This document shows, in pieces, positions 54,391-64,000 of a stretch of DNA of 64,000 nt; position 1 is the first letter of the stretch, and every line of letters starts with the position of its first letter. Below the pieces are notes generated by a model. That model saw only the letters and a program-made list of their open reading frames with translations, made no database searches and was not told the DNA's origin. A program made the translations under genes and the position numbers. This DNA comes from Pseudarthrobacter phenanthrenivorans. Its GTDB lineage: Bacteria; Actinomycetota; Actinomycetes; Actinomycetales; Micrococcaceae. The stretch lies in assembly GCF_000813845.1 (NCBI RefSeq), contig NZ_JWTB01000014.1, forward strand, positions 124,001-188,000. The letters are read 5' to 3'.

Positions 54391-56130
54391 CTAAGCAGGC
54401 TTCAGGAGTTTGTTCTCCACCACGGCGGACCGGGACAGCGTCTTGTACCCCTCCTGTTCAAAGAGCACCGTGATGACGTCGTCTTCGTGCCGCATCACCA
54501 GCCCGGGACCCCATTCCTTGTGCACCACTGCGGACTGCAGCGGGAACGGCTCGTCCGCTGCGGAAGCCGGGCCGCCGCCGTCGGACGTCCTGCCGCCCTT
54601 CGTCCTGCCTGCCTGCTTCTTGTCCTGCTTCTTCGTCCCGGCCTTGTCCTTGCCACCTGCTGTTGGCTGCGCGTGTGCGGCAGCCGCCGCGCATCCGTCA
54701 CAGTTTCCACAGGGCTCCGGCAGGTCCTCGCCGAAGTAGCCCAGCAGGAACTGACGCCGGCAGCCGTCGGTCTCCGCGTACGCACGCATCATGGTGAGCC
54801 GGGACTGGTCCACGCGCTGCCTCGCCTCGGCCAGTTCGACGGCGTCCCCCACCAGGGCGGGCAGCTTGGCTTTGGAGGTGAGCCGGATGCCCCGCTTGCC
54901 CGTGCTGACGGCGCCGATCTCTTCAAGCTGGTTGACCAGGCCGGTGATGCGCCGGGCCGGAAGGCCGGTGAGCTCCGCCAGGGACGATTTCGGGGCCGGG
55001 GCCTTGGCGGCCTTGAGGATCTTCAGGACGGCCAGCAGCGAATCGGGGTCGGGGGAGTGGGTGCTGAAGAACTTGCGCAGGCCCAGGTCCTCCGAACGGT
55101 AATGCAGGACGGCGGCCGCGGGGGCTCCGTCCCGGCCCGCCCTGCCGATCTCCTGGTAGTAGGCATCCAGCGACTCGGGGATGTCGGCGTGGACAACGAA
55201 CCGTACGTTCGGCTTGTCGATGCCCATCCCGAATGCGGTGGTGGCCACCACGACGTCCAGTTCGTCGGCCAGGAACATGTCGTGGATGCGCTCGCGGTCC
55301 CCGGCGGACCGGCCCGCATGGTAGGCCTCGGTGCGCAGCCCCTCCTTGGCCAGCTTGGCTGCGTATTTCTCCGTATCCTTCCGGGTGGCGGCATAAAGCA
55401 GCCCCGGGCCGCTCCTGGCCAGATCCGCCACCTGTGCCAGCACGGCCTTGCGCTTGCCCTTGTCCTCGTGGTGCCGGACCACGTCAAGGCTGATGTTCGG
55501 CCGGTCAAAGCCGTGCACCAGGACCAGGGGGTCCTTCATGTCCAGCCGCTCCATGATTTCGTCCCGTACCGGCGGGGAGGCCGTGGCGGTCAGCGCGGCG
55601 ACGGGCGGGTTCCCCAGCCGCTCCCGGACATTGCCAAGGGCCAGGTAGTCCGGACGGAAATCGTGGCCCCAGGATGAGACGCAGTGTGCCTCATCCACCA
55701 CGAACAGCGAGATGTCCAGGGCTTTGATCCGGTCCACCGTCGACTCTTTGGCCAGCTGCTCAGGGGCGAGGAACAGGAAGACCGCTGAGCCCTGCTCGGC
55801 AGCCCGCCAGGACGCTTCGACGTCGGCATCACTGTGTGAGGAGTTGATGGCCACCGCCGCGCCCGGGCCAAGGACGTGGGACAGGCCGTCCAGCTGGTCC
55901 TCCTGGAGGGCAATCAGCGGCGACACCACGACGGCGGGACGTCCGGTCTTCCGGTGCAGGTGCAGGGCCGCCACCTGGTAGATCGCGGACTTGCCGTACC
56001 CGGTGGGCATCACGGCCAGGACGTCGCGTCCCTGGGCAAGGGCCGCCATGCCCGCCAGTTGGCCGTCCCTCAGGTGGGGCAGGGAAAAGGGTGACTCAGC
56101 AAGGGCCCGGAGGGCTGGTTCGTCGGACAT
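54391..56130 (-). CDS. recQ: RecQ-type ATP-dependent DNA helicase
   Basis: The 579-residue protein has the RecQ motifs: [12 protein letters not shown] (Walker A), [57 protein letters not shown] and [10 protein letters not shown]. The RQC zinc site is present as [12 protein letters not shown]...PCGNCDGC. A Lys/Gly/Ala-rich linker and a C-terminal domain of about 50 residues ([17 protein letters not shown]) replace the HRDC domain. ATG 56130 is the preferred start; an upstream ATG at 56220 would add 30 residues without a ribosome binding site. It unwinds DNA in recombination and repair. Confidence 0.9.
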   Translation of the reverse strand: MSDEPALRALAESPFSLPHLRDGQLAGMAALAQGRDVLAVMPTGYGKSAIYQVAALHLHRKTGRPAVVVSPLIALQEDQLDGLSHVLGPGAAVAINSSHSDADVEASWRAAEQGSAVFLFLAPEQLAKESTVDRIKALDISLFVVDEAHCVSSWGHDFRPDYLALGNVRERLGNPPVAALTATASPPVRDEIMERLDMKDPLVLVHGFDRPNISLDVVRHHEDKGKRKAVLAQVADLARSGPGLLYAATRKDTEKYAAKLAKEGLRTEAYHAGRSAGDRERIHDMFLADELDVVVATTAFGMGIDKPNVRFVVHADIPESLDAYYQEIGRAGRDGAPAAAVLHYRSEDLGLRKFFSTHSPDPDSLLAVLKILKAAKAPAPKSSLAELTGLPARRITGLVNQLEEIGAVSTGKRGIRLTSKAKLPALVGDAVELAEARQRVDQSRLTMMRAYAETDGCRRQFLLGYFGEDLPEPCGNCDGCAAAAAHAQPTAGGKDKAGTKKQDKKQAGRTKGGRTSDGGGPASAADEPFPLQSAVVHKEWGPGLVMRHEDDVITVLFEQEGYKTLSRSAVVENKLLKPA

Positions 56131-56306
56131 AGGAAAGTGCTCCGCGCAGAAAGAAACAGCGGCCGCTTGCTTCAGCCGTGCCCACCAGCCTACGCCAGCC
56201 CCGGCCGCCGTCGTAGACACCGGCGCGCGGCGAATGCACCCGCCGTGTCCACAAACCCGGCCTGGAGCCGGGGCTGCCCGGCTGCCTTGACCAGGCCGGC
56301 TAGGGG

Positions 56307-57281
<975 letters not shown>

Positions 57282-57581
57282 GCCGTTTCTCCTCAAGGTC
57301 GAACCTGATGTCGAACCGGCCGGCCGGTGTCCATGGCCGGGCCGGTGCAGCGTACGCCACTATAAGCGCATACCCTCCGGATTGCGCCTGAAACTGGGGG
57401 CTGTTACCCCTAGACCGCCATGGGGGCCGTGCCTAGACTGGGCGAATCCCCAACCCGGGAACCGATACCTGACCACCGGATACGGCAGGAAAACCCTTGG
57501 ACCAGCGCAGTTCCCGCGCGGGATGTCCCACCTACCAAGATCACGGCCGTCCCACCGGACGCCTGACTACAGGAGCGATAG
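57282..57581. promoter_or_regulatory. Divergent 300-bp control region
   Basis: The region separates the aldo/keto reductase from the formaldehyde dehydrogenase. CCTAGAC occurs twice (57409-57415 and 57432-57438), about two helical turns apart, and a GGGG...CCCC dyad overlaps the first copy. No regulator gene is adjacent. Otherwise I see nothing in it. Confidence 0.35.
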
Positions 57582-58793
57582 ATGACAGGGAACAAAGCCG
57601 TTGCCTATAAGGAAGCCGGCAAGGTAGAAGTAATCGACATTGACTACCCAACGTTCGAGCTCAAGGATGGGCCCGGGGTTAATCCCGCCAACGTTGGACG
57701 CCCGGTCAACCACGGGGTAATCCTCAAAACGGTGGCCACGAACATCTGCGGCTCGGACCAGCACATGGTCCGCGGCCGCACCACCGCCCCACCCAACCTG
57801 GTGCTTGGCCATGAGATCACCGGCGAAGTGGTGGAGGTGGGCCGCGACGTTGAATTCATCAAAGTGGGCGACCTCTGCTCGGTGCCCTTCAACATCGCCT
57901 GCGGCCGCTGCAGGAACTGCAAGGAACGCAAGACGGGCATCTGCCTGAACGTGAACCCGGACCGGCCCGGCAGCGCCTACGGCTACGTGGACATGGGCGG
58001 CTGGGTTGGCGGCCAGGCGAACTATGTCCTGGTGCCTTACGCGGACTGGAACCTGTTGAAGTTCCCGGACAAGGACCGGGCCATGGAGAAGATCCTGGAC
58101 CTGGCCATGCTCTCGGACATCTTCCCCACCGGTTTCCACGGCGCGGTCACGGCCGGCGTGGGCGTAGGTTCCACCGTTTACGTGGCCGGAGCCGGTCCCG
58201 TGGGCCTCGCAGCGGCCACCAGCGCACACCTGCTGGGTGCCGCCGTCGTCATTGTTGGCGACATGAACGACGGCAGGCTGGCGCAGGCCCGCAGCTTCGG
58301 CTGCGAAACCGTGGACCTGACCCAGGGTGATCCGAAGGACCAGATCGAGCAGATCCTGGGCGTGCCCGAGGTGGACTGCGCCGTGGACGCGGTGGGCTTC
58401 GAAGCGCGCGGCCATGGCAAGGGAGCGCAGGAAGCACCCGCGACCGTGCTGAACACGCTGATGGACATCACCGCGGCGGGCGGGGCGCTGGGCATCCCCG
58501 GCCTGTACGTGACAGGTGATCCGGGCGGCATTGACGAGGCAGCCAAGAAGGGGTCGCTAAGCCTGAGCCTCGGCACCGGCTGGGCGAAGTCGCTGAGCTT
58601 CACCACGGGCCAGTGTCCGGTGATGAAGTACAACCGTCAGCTGATGATGGCCATCCTCAACGACCGGGTCAACATCGCCAAGAATGTCAATGCGAAGGCG
58701 ATTCCGCTGGAGGAGGCGCCCAAGGGCTACGCCGAGTTCGACGCCGGCGCGGCCACGAAGTACGTCCTCAATCCCAACGGCTACCTCAGCTGA
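57582..58793 (+). CDS. fdhA: Glutathione-independent formaldehyde dehydrogenase
   Basis: The 403-residue zinc MDR enzyme has ATNICGSDQHMVRGRT with the catalytic zinc Cys, GHEITGEVVEVG, four structural-zinc Cys (CGRCRNCKERKTGIC) and VAGAGPVGLAAA for NAD. The insertions and the YGYVDMGGWVGGQ segment match the Pseudomonas putida-type formaldehyde dehydrogenase, a dismutating NAD enzyme that keeps its cofactor bound. ATG 57582 follows AGGAG. It would oxidise formaldehyde to formate. It is monocistronic. Confidence 0.88.
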   Translation: MTGNKAVAYKEAGKVEVIDIDYPTFELKDGPGVNPANVGRPVNHGVILKTVATNICGSDQHMVRGRTTAPPNLVLGHEITGEVVEVGRDVEFIKVGDLCSVPFNIACGRCRNCKERKTGICLNVNPDRPGSAYGYVDMGGWVGGQANYVLVPYADWNLLKFPDKDRAMEKILDLAMLSDIFPTGFHGAVTAGVGVGSTVYVAGAGPVGLAAATSAHLLGAAVVIVGDMNDGRLAQARSFGCETVDLTQGDPKDQIEQILGVPEVDCAVDAVGFEARGHGKGAQEAPATVLNTLMDITAAGGALGIPGLYVTGDPGGIDEAAKKGSLSLSLGTGWAKSLSFTTGQCPVMKYNRQLMMAILNDRVNIAKNVNAKAIPLEEAPKGYAEFDAGAATKYVLNPNGYLS

Positions 58794-58905
58794 CGGGACG
58801 GCGGACGGAGACGCCCCCAGGGAACCGCGTTTGCGGAAATAAGGGCTGCCCGGGCCGGGTTAGGCTTGGCACGGGCAGCACCAACCGCTAACAAAGGAGT
58901 ACCCC

Positions 58906-59259
58906 TTGAGTGACATCACCGTCCGCCACAACCCCGGGCGCGAGCGCTTCGAGATCCTGGACGCCGGCAACGTGATCGGCAAGGCGGCCTACAAGGAATA
59001 CGACGGCGGGGAGTCGCCGCAGCGGATTTTCTACCACACGGTCATCAACGAGGAATACGGCGGGCAGGGCCTGGCCGGCCAGCTCGCCACGGCTGCCTTG
59101 GACAGCACGGTCGAGTCCGGCAGCCGCATTGCGCCGGTGTGCCCGTTCATCAAGAAGTTCCTGGCCAAGCACCCGGAATACTCGGCCAGCGTTGTCGCCG
59201 TCACCCCGGCCCACCTCGAATTCCTGGAGGGCGCGCTGGCTGCCCGGACCCGCGCCTAG
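58906..59259 (+). CDS. Small GNAT-fold N-acetyltransferase (YjdJ/NATD1 type)
   Basis: The 117-residue protein has the compact GNAT pattern of the NATD1/YjdJ group: FEILDAGNVIGKAAYKEYD, FYHTVINEEYGGQGLAGQLATAAL with the acetyl-CoA loop GGQGLA, and VCPFIKKFLAKHPEY. The start is a TTG with AAAGGAGT upstream. A -10-like TAGGCT lies at 58861-58866. The acceptor substrate is unknown. Confidence 0.88.
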   Translation: MSDITVRHNPGRERFEILDAGNVIGKAAYKEYDGGESPQRIFYHTVINEEYGGQGLAGQLATAALDSTVESGSRIAPVCPFIKKFLAKHPEYSASVVAVTPAHLEFLEGALAARTRA

Positions 59260-59436
59260 AACCGCATCCGACGCGCAGAATGGTTTTCGAGGCGCACATT
59301 TCCTGGCGCGCCCGGAATATGGTGCGCGTGAATCGATACGCGCGTCGAGGAGTTGCTTGCGTGTCGTGAAGACCACCGCGGAACACCCCGCAAGCCTTCA
59401 GGAAGCTCCCAACCTCCGGTGATTTAATCAGCATCT

Positions 59437-59463
59437 GTCAGCGCGGCTCAACGCCGGGCTGAC
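59437..59463 (+). terminator. Hairpin before the beta-lactamase-fold gene
   Basis: Arms GTCAGCGCGGC (59437-59447) and GCCGGGCTGAC (59453-59463) pair 10 of 11 bases. A smaller dyad GCGCGT-N8-ACGCGC lies at 59324-59343. Either may end the GNAT transcript. The rest of 59260-59501 holds nothing I recognise. Confidence 0.4.
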
Positions 59464-59501
59464 GTTGCTTGTGATTGCCGAAGCGGGACAGGAGCCCTTG
59501 T

Positions 59502-60437
59502 ATGTCCGTGCACCCCGTGGTGCCTAAACCAGGCCGCGGTGCCCCGCAGCCCGCGCCTGGCAAGCCACCGTCCAGCAGGCGGGAGGGCCACGGGCGGCTG
59601 CTTTTCCTGGCCCTGGCCGTGGTGCTGGTCATCGTGGGCACCATCACCCTCGCAGTGGTGCGGTCCGAGCCGCCGACGGGCACCGTTGCCCCCACCCAGC
59701 CGGCGGTACCCGCTGCGCCGGTGGCGGCAGCCCCGGCGACGTTGCAGGACAGCGTGGACAACATCCTCAGTGAGGCGGATGAATACCGCATCGGGCTGGC
59801 GCTCGCCGACGTGTCCGGCGGAGCGGAACGGACATTCGGGGACCAGGACACCTTTACCGCGGCCAGCACGGCGAAGATCCTGACGGCCGCTGCCTACTAC
59901 CACCTGGTGGAGAACGGGCAGGCGAGCCTGGATGAACCCATGGGGGACTATGACGCCGCCTTCCAGCTCAAGGCCATGGTCAATGACAGCAACAATGATT
60001 CCTGGCTGCTGCTCATGGACGCCGTAGGCTACCCGCAGCTGATTGCCTACGCGGACTCGATCGGCGTCACGTACGACCCCGAACAGAACCTGCTGACCGC
60101 CGCCGACATGGCCCTGATCCTGAAGAAGCTGTACGCCGGGGAGCTCCTGGATGGGGACCACACCCAGCAGCTGCTCAGCTATATGCAGGACACCAACAAC
60201 GAGGACCTCATTCCTGCCGGGTCGCGGTCCGGAGTGGATGTGCACCACAAGTACGGGGAAGTCTCCGGTGAGCTGCACGATGCCGCCCTGCTTAGCTACC
60301 GCGGTTCCACCTTTGCGCTGGTGATCTACACGGAGAACCGCGAGGGCGTTGCCGACGACGGCCAGGCCCAGGTGATCCGGGACCTGACCCGGGCGGTGGA
60401 GGACGCCCTCTTCCCGGTGGGGCTGGCGAGCAAGTAG
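59502..60437 (+). CDS. Serine hydrolase of the class A beta-lactamase/PBP fold, membrane-anchored
   Basis: The 311-residue protein has a basic, Pro-rich N-terminus, one membrane helix (about residues 33-55) and an extracellular domain. The active-site motifs are AASTAKIL (SxxK), NDSNND (SxN) and HHKYGE in the place of KTG. With Tyr in the middle of the third motif it differs from true beta-lactamases, so hydrolysis of beta-lactams is uncertain. A role on peptidoglycan or as an esterase is possible. ATG 59502 follows ACAGGAGCC. Confidence 0.75.
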   Translation: MSVHPVVPKPGRGAPQPAPGKPPSSRREGHGRLLFLALAVVLVIVGTITLAVVRSEPPTGTVAPTQPAVPAAPVAAAPATLQDSVDNILSEADEYRIGLALADVSGGAERTFGDQDTFTAASTAKILTAAAYYHLVENGQASLDEPMGDYDAAFQLKAMVNDSNNDSWLLLMDAVGYPQLIAYADSIGVTYDPEQNLLTAADMALILKKLYAGELLDGDHTQQLLSYMQDTNNEDLIPAGSRSGVDVHHKYGEVSGELHDAALLSYRGSTFALVIYTENREGVADDGQAQVIRDLTRAVEDALFPVGLASK

Positions 60438-60492
60438 CCAACACCGCGCCCCAAGGGGGTCTGCCAAGTCGCCCGCACCGGAAGCCATGCGC

Positions 60493-60498
60493 CAGACT
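60493..60498 (+). promoter_or_regulatory. -10-like CAGACT six bases before the MFS gene
   Basis: CAGACT-N6-GTG (60505) fits the leaderless spacing seen at several other genes in this window. It favours the GTG over the ATG at 60487. Confidence 0.4.
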
Positions 60499-60504
60499 GT
60501 TACC

Positions 60505-61866
60505 GTGAGCAACAAACCCCGGACTTCCCTGGCCGTCGCCGGCCTCAGCCTGGGCACGGCACTGAACCCGCTGAACTCGTCCATGATCGCCGTTGCCCTG
60601 GTGGTCCTGCGCGCCGATTTTGGCCTCGACGTCGCTGCCGTGACCTGGGTTGTCACCTCGTTCTACCTGGCATCGGCCGCAGGGCAACCGGTCATGGGCC
60701 GGCTGGCGGACCGGTTCGGGCCCCGGCGGATGTTCCTGCTGGGCATGGGGCTGGTGGCCGTCACCTGCGCCCTGGCCCCGCTGGCGCCGAACTTCGCTCT
60801 GCTCTGTGTGGCGCGCGCGGTCATGGCGCTGGGCACCGCCACCGCCTATCCCAGCGCCGTGGTGATGGTGGGGGCGCTTGCGCACCAGGCCAAGGTGGAC
60901 ACCGCACGCCCGCTGGGGCGGCTGCAGATGGCCAACACGTCGGCGGCTGCGGTGGGGCCTGTCGTCGGCGGCCTGCTGGTGGGCCTGGTGGGCTGGGAGT
61001 CGCTGTTCCTGATCAACGTCCCCCTAGCGTTGGCGGCGCTGTTGATCGTCCGGCAGGCCGCACCGCCGGACAAAGTCAGGGAGCGCGGCAGCGTCGCAGA
61101 GCTGGTCCGCGATTCGGACGTTCCCGGCATCGCGGGATTCATCGGTGCGCTCCTGCTGGTCATGATGGCGGCGCTCAATGTGGCGCCGGCCTACCGCTGG
61201 TGGATGCTCGCTGGGGGTACCGTCATCGCGGCGCTGTTTGCCTGGCGGGAGCTGCGGTTTGCCAAGCCATTCCTGGACCTGCGGCTGCTGGGCGGGAACA
61301 GGCCGCTGATGCTGGTGTACCTGGCCTTCGCTGTGTTCAGCAGCGTCTACTATTTTGTCTTCTTCGGCCTCCCGCAGCTGCTGCAGGAAGCCGGTGGTTA
61401 CGATCCCGGGGTGGTGGGCCTGCTGATGCTGCCCCTGGCGGGCATGTCCGTGGTGGCCACCCCGTGGGCCGTCTCCGCGATGGGGCGGTGGGGTGTCCGG
61501 CGGGTGCTGCTCACCGGCGTCGTGCTCCTGACCGTGGTGGCGGCACTCATGTGGCTCCTGACCGGGACACTGGCCATCCCGGTGGTGGTGGTGCTGACGG
61601 CGCTGATGGGCATCCCGTACGGGACGGTGAGCATCGCCACGAACCAGGGCATGTTCGTCTCCACCCGGCCCCAGGAGCGCGGCGTTGCCGCCGGGATCTA
61701 CCAGACCTGCCGCTACGTGGGGGCGATCACCGCAACCGTCATGATCGGTGTGTTTGCCGCCGGCGGGGTGCACCAGGACAGCTGGCTGCGGATGGTGCTG
61801 GCCATGCTGGTGCTGTGTGCCGTGACGTTCGGGATTTCCGTGTTCTGGCGGCAGCGGAAGGCGTAG
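60505..61866 (+). CDS. MFS transporter, DHA2-like
   Basis: The protein (453 residues from GTG 60505; 459 from ATG 60487) has about 14 hydrophobic helices and the DHA2-type motifs LNPLNSSMIAVAL, GRLADRFGPRRMFLLG and GPVVGGLLVGLVGWESLFLINVP, the last being antiporter motif C. Drug or metabolite export is typical. It has no regulator next to it. The leaderless-type -10 is the reason for preferring the GTG. Confidence 0.82.
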   Translation: MSNKPRTSLAVAGLSLGTALNPLNSSMIAVALVVLRADFGLDVAAVTWVVTSFYLASAAGQPVMGRLADRFGPRRMFLLGMGLVAVTCALAPLAPNFALLCVARAVMALGTATAYPSAVVMVGALAHQAKVDTARPLGRLQMANTSAAAVGPVVGGLLVGLVGWESLFLINVPLALAALLIVRQAAPPDKVRERGSVAELVRDSDVPGIAGFIGALLLVMMAALNVAPAYRWWMLAGGTVIAALFAWRELRFAKPFLDLRLLGGNRPLMLVYLAFAVFSSVYYFVFFGLPQLLQEAGGYDPGVVGLLMLPLAGMSVVATPWAVSAMGRWGVRRVLLTGVVLLTVVAALMWLLTGTLAIPVVVVLTALMGIPYGTVSIATNQGMFVSTRPQERGVAAGIYQTCRYVGAITATVMIGVFAAGGVHQDSWLRMVLAMLVLCAVTFGISVFWRQRKA

Positions 61867-61919
61867 CCGGCCCGGTGGAAGCATCCGGTGAACCCCTATG
61901 AAGCGTCCGGCGGGCGTGC

Positions 61920-61925
61920 CATGCT
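61920..61925 (+). promoter_or_regulatory. -10-like CATGCT six bases before the dienelactone hydrolase
   Basis: CATGCT-N6-ATG (61932) without a Shine-Dalgarno site again suggests a leaderless message. The hexamer is weak by itself. Confidence 0.3.
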
Positions 61926-61931
61926 GGCCGG

Positions 61932-62675
61932 ATGGGAAACATGATGGCTCTGGGCAATGCCGCAACGTCCGTCCAGGCGTACGTCAGTGAACCGGCCGCG
62001 GCTCCCAGGGGCGGGCTTGTGGTGGTCCACGAAGTGTGGGGGCTTGTCCCGCAGACCAAGGATGTGGCGGACCGTTTTGCCGCGGAAGGCTACGTGGTGG
62101 TCGCACCGGACCTGCTGACCGGAGCCGGGGGAGTGCCGGATCTCAGCGGAGAGCTGCAGGCGGCTGCCTTTGATCCGCAGCAGCGCAGCGATGCCCAGCC
62201 GCGGCTGCGGAAACACATGGCACCGATCCGCGCACCGGAGTACGCCAAGCACGCGCTGGCCGCCCTCCGGGTGTGTTTCGACCATCTGGAAGGCCTGCCC
62301 GGACTGGCGGGGCGGGTGGCCGCGACCGGCTTCTGCCTGGGCGGCACCTACACCTTTTCCCTGGCGGTTGCCGAACCCCGGCTGCGGGCCGCCGTTCCGT
62401 TCTACGGCCACGCTGACTTCAGGGACGCGGAGCTGCGCGCCATCAACTGCCCCGTCCTGGCCTTCTACGGCGGGCAGGACAGCGCCCTCATGGAGGAGCT
62501 GCCCGGGCTGAAGCGGCAGATGCGGGCTGCCGGGGTGGATTTCGAAGCCGTCGTGTATCCGGGAACCGGGCACGCCTTTTTCAACGACACCAACAGGTAC
62601 ACCTACAACGCTGAGGCCGCCGAAGACTCATGGAGGCGTACGCTCGCCTTCCTCGACCGGAACCTCAGCGTGTAG
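61932..62675 (+). CDS. Dienelactone hydrolase-family protein
   Basis: The 247-residue alpha/beta hydrolase has the dienelactone hydrolase pattern: VVVHEVWGLVPQTKDVADRFA with the Glu, the Cys nucleophile in ATGFCLGGTY, then FYGGQDS and GTGHAFFN with the catalytic Asp and His. The family opens lactone rings in aromatic degradation, but many members act on other esters. No aromatic-degradation genes are nearby. It follows the MFS gene by 65 bp. Confidence 0.9.
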   Translation: MGNMMALGNAATSVQAYVSEPAAAPRGGLVVVHEVWGLVPQTKDVADRFAAEGYVVVAPDLLTGAGGVPDLSGELQAAAFDPQQRSDAQPRLRKHMAPIRAPEYAKHALAALRVCFDHLEGLPGLAGRVAATGFCLGGTYTFSLAVAEPRLRAAVPFYGHADFRDAELRAINCPVLAFYGGQDSALMEELPGLKRQMRAAGVDFEAVVYPGTGHAFFNDTNRYTYNAEAAEDSWRRTLAFLDRNLSV

Positions 62676-62690
62676 GTGCCCGCCGGGCGG

Positions 62691-63077
62691 TCACGGGCAG
62701 CGGTACACCTCGTGGTTGTACCCGCGGCCGTCCCCGGCTTGCTGGCTGTCCTCCCGGTCCGTGCATCCGCCGGTGGTTTGCGCGTAATGCAGGCCCACTT
62801 CGATGGATACGCCGTCCTGCTCGAGGCTGTGGGAGCTCATGCGCGTCCGGGTGGTGGTTCCGTCGCCCGGATCTGTATCAACCCAGTTGCTGAAGGTGGA
62901 GCTGGAACGGATGCCGCTCGGAGTCAGGACCGTTTGGCACACCTCTTGATTGTCCTGGCAGCCGCTTGTCCGGTCGACGTCCGCGCCGCCGCTGCCCGCA
63001 GCCTGTGCGGGCGCCGCGACGGCTGCAGCAGCAAAGGCCAGGGCGGCGGCTAGAAGGGTGGTGCGCTTGGTGAACAT
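62691..63077 (-). CDS. Small secreted Cys-containing protein, unknown
   Basis: The 128-residue protein starts at ATG 63077. A clear signal peptide (FTKRTTLLAAALAFAAAAVA, cut near AQA-A) precedes a polar mature part with four Cys (SGCQDNQEVC, GGC and YRCP) that may form two disulfides. Ser, Thr and Asp dominate. I recognise no family. It converges with the dienelactone hydrolase gene. Confidence 0.65.
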   Translation of the reverse strand: MFTKRTTLLAAALAFAAAAVAAPAQAAGSGGADVDRTSGCQDNQEVCQTVLTPSGIRSSSTFSNWVDTDPGDGTTTRTRMSSHSLEQDGVSIEVGLHYAQTTGGCTDREDSQQAGDGRGYNHEVYRCP

Positions 63078-63174
63078 GGTCGTCCTGTCTGCCGGGTGGG
63101 GCTGCATGGTGCCTTAACTGTGTCGGTGACCCACGTCCTGCCCTAGGGCCATTGGTCCCCGGAGGCGGCTGCTG

Positions 63175-64000
63175 CTACAGGCGCAGCCAGGCAGCGTTGT
63201 CCGGCTGCAACCACCCGTCCTGTTCCAGCGGGAAGGCGCTGAAGAGTACGACGCCGGCAGGCAGCCGGGCGGGGGCACTCCCCATGGCGACCGCCACCAG
63301 GAAGCAGGGGCTGCGTTGGCACAGCAGCAGGCCACCTTCCTGCAGGCGCCATGTGCCGCCGTCGTTCACGGTGAAGGTGCCGTCTGCCCAAAGCCGGCGC
63401 CGCAGGGCGATGGCCTGCCTGGCCAGGGCAAGGTGGGACCCCGGGTCCCGTTGTTGGCGCTCAACGGCGCGGGTGCCCCACCCGTCCGGAGTGGGCAGCC
63501 AGGACGGAGCCCCGCCGACAGCTGAAAAGCCGTGGCTGCCCGCGGGGTCCTCCGTCCACGGGAGGGGAACGCGGGCACCGTCGCGGGTGACGCCGCCGCG
63601 TGCCCACATCGGGTCAACGCGCGCCTCCTCCGGGACGTCCACCTCGGGAAGCCCCAGTTCCTGGCCCTGGTAAATGTACGCCGCTCCCGGAAGGCCGAGA
63701 AGCGCCACCAGTGCAGCACGTGACCGCCTCGTCCCTTGCAGGCCGCCACCGAAACGCGTCACGGATCGGACGATGTCGTGGTTTTCCAGGGCCCAGGTGG
63801 GGGCTGCGCCGTGCAGCTTCCGTGCCTCCTCAAGCTCGGTGCCAACCTTCGCCCAGGCGGCCGGGTCCCAGCCCAGTTTGACGAAGGCGAACGCGAAGGC
63901 CTGGTGCATTTCATCTGCTCGGGTGTAGCGGGCGGCCCTGGCCGGTTCGAGGTTCACTTCGCCCACCAGCAGACGGTGCGGCTGGTACTTTTCAGCCAGC
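63175..64000 (-). CDS. Alpha-glucosidase/GH13 enzyme, C-terminal part (5' end outside window)
   Basis: The gene runs off the right edge; about 275 residues are visible. The frame shows the GH13 catalytic Glu in LLVGEVNLEP, the ALENHDIVRSVTRFGG motif with the third catalytic Asp, and the oligo-1,6-glucosidase segment GAAYIYQGQELGLPEVDVP. A short C-terminal beta-sandwich follows. It cleaves alpha-glucosides, maltose or isomaltose type being usual. Its promoter and N-terminal domain are not in the window. Confidence 0.9.
   Translation of the reverse strand, partial: LAEKYQPHRLLVGEVNLEPARAARYTRADEMHQAFAFAFVKLGWDPAAWAKVGTELEEARKLHGAAPTWALENHDIVRSVTRFGGGLQGTRRSRAALVALLGLPGAAYIYQGQELGLPEVDVPEEARVDPMWARGGVTRDGARVPLPWTEDPAGSHGFSAVGGAPSWLPTPDGWGTRAVERQQRDPGSHLALARQAIALRRRLWADGTFTVNDGGTWRLQEGGLLLCQRSPCFLVAVAMGSAPARLPAGVVLFSAFPLEQDGWLQPDNAAWLRL

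Overview
The window is high-GC, densely coded DNA with short intergenic gaps, many NTGA start/stop overlaps and frequent GTG/TTG starts. Several gene families point to a Micrococcaceae-type actinobacterium (Arthrobacter/Pseudarthrobacter-like): a DUF6318-type lipoprotein, an Rpf-like transglycosylase with LysM, the BioB-BsaP pair, an MSMEG_6728-type protein and a RecB-nuclease/helicase fusion. This is inference from protein families; no rRNA or tRNA gene was seen. It looks like ordinary chromosome: no insertion sequence, integrase, prophage or CRISPR array was recognised.

Layout. 1-1364: a VIT1/CCC1 metal transporter running off the left edge and a small acidic protein. 1395-6779: a guanidino-compound or amino-acid locus (sodium symporter, XRE-cupin regulator, agmatinase-family ureohydrolase, ThDP decarboxylase). 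6933-14071: a MarR regulator with a drug-efflux MFS pump, a heterodimeric ABC exporter and a hotdog thioesterase. 14137-24687: a small membrane protein, McrBC, a divergent histidine kinase and response regulator, a degenerate Hpt protein, a secreted GH26 enzyme, an orphan Vsr nickase, a flavin/PNPOx-like protein and bioB-bsaP. 24900-37853: an NCS1 permease, a DUF6318 lipoprotein/PKD pair with a lower-GC core, an Old Yellow Enzyme, Tex and several housekeeping or unknown proteins. 38036-46200: an Rpf/LysM protein, an adenosine/adenine deaminase, a winged-helix/X25 fusion, acylphosphatase, the RecB/helicase fusion and a GntR regulator.

46200-53151 is the clearest pathway: the GntR/FCD regulator faces an operon of an MFS sugar-acid importer, a zinc C5-dehydrogenase, a ManD-type mannonate dehydratase, KDG kinase, a fructuronate-reductase-type enzyme and KDPG aldolase. 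In pathway order it could take an imported aldonate such as L-gulonate through fructuronate, mannonate, KDG and KDPG to pyruvate and glyceraldehyde-3-phosphate. 53153-64000 holds TerC, RecQ, an aldo/keto reductase, a glutathione-independent formaldehyde dehydrogenase, a GNAT protein, a serine beta-lactamase-fold protein, a second DHA2 MFS pump, a dienelactone hydrolase, a small secreted protein and the C-terminal part of an alpha-glucosidase.

Most unusual points: a protein joining a DNA-binding-type winged helix, a histone-like Lys/Ala linker and a pullulanase X25 carbohydrate domain; an Hpt-like protein with Leu in place of the phosphoryl-accepting His; a McrC with Asn in place of the catalytic Asp; a lower-GC patch spanning the junction of the DUF6318/PKD gene pair; two genes whose most natural start is a CTG overlapping the upstream stop; and a series of start codons lying exactly six bases after a -10-like hexamer, which suggests many leaderless transcripts. 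All functions are read from motifs and context only.
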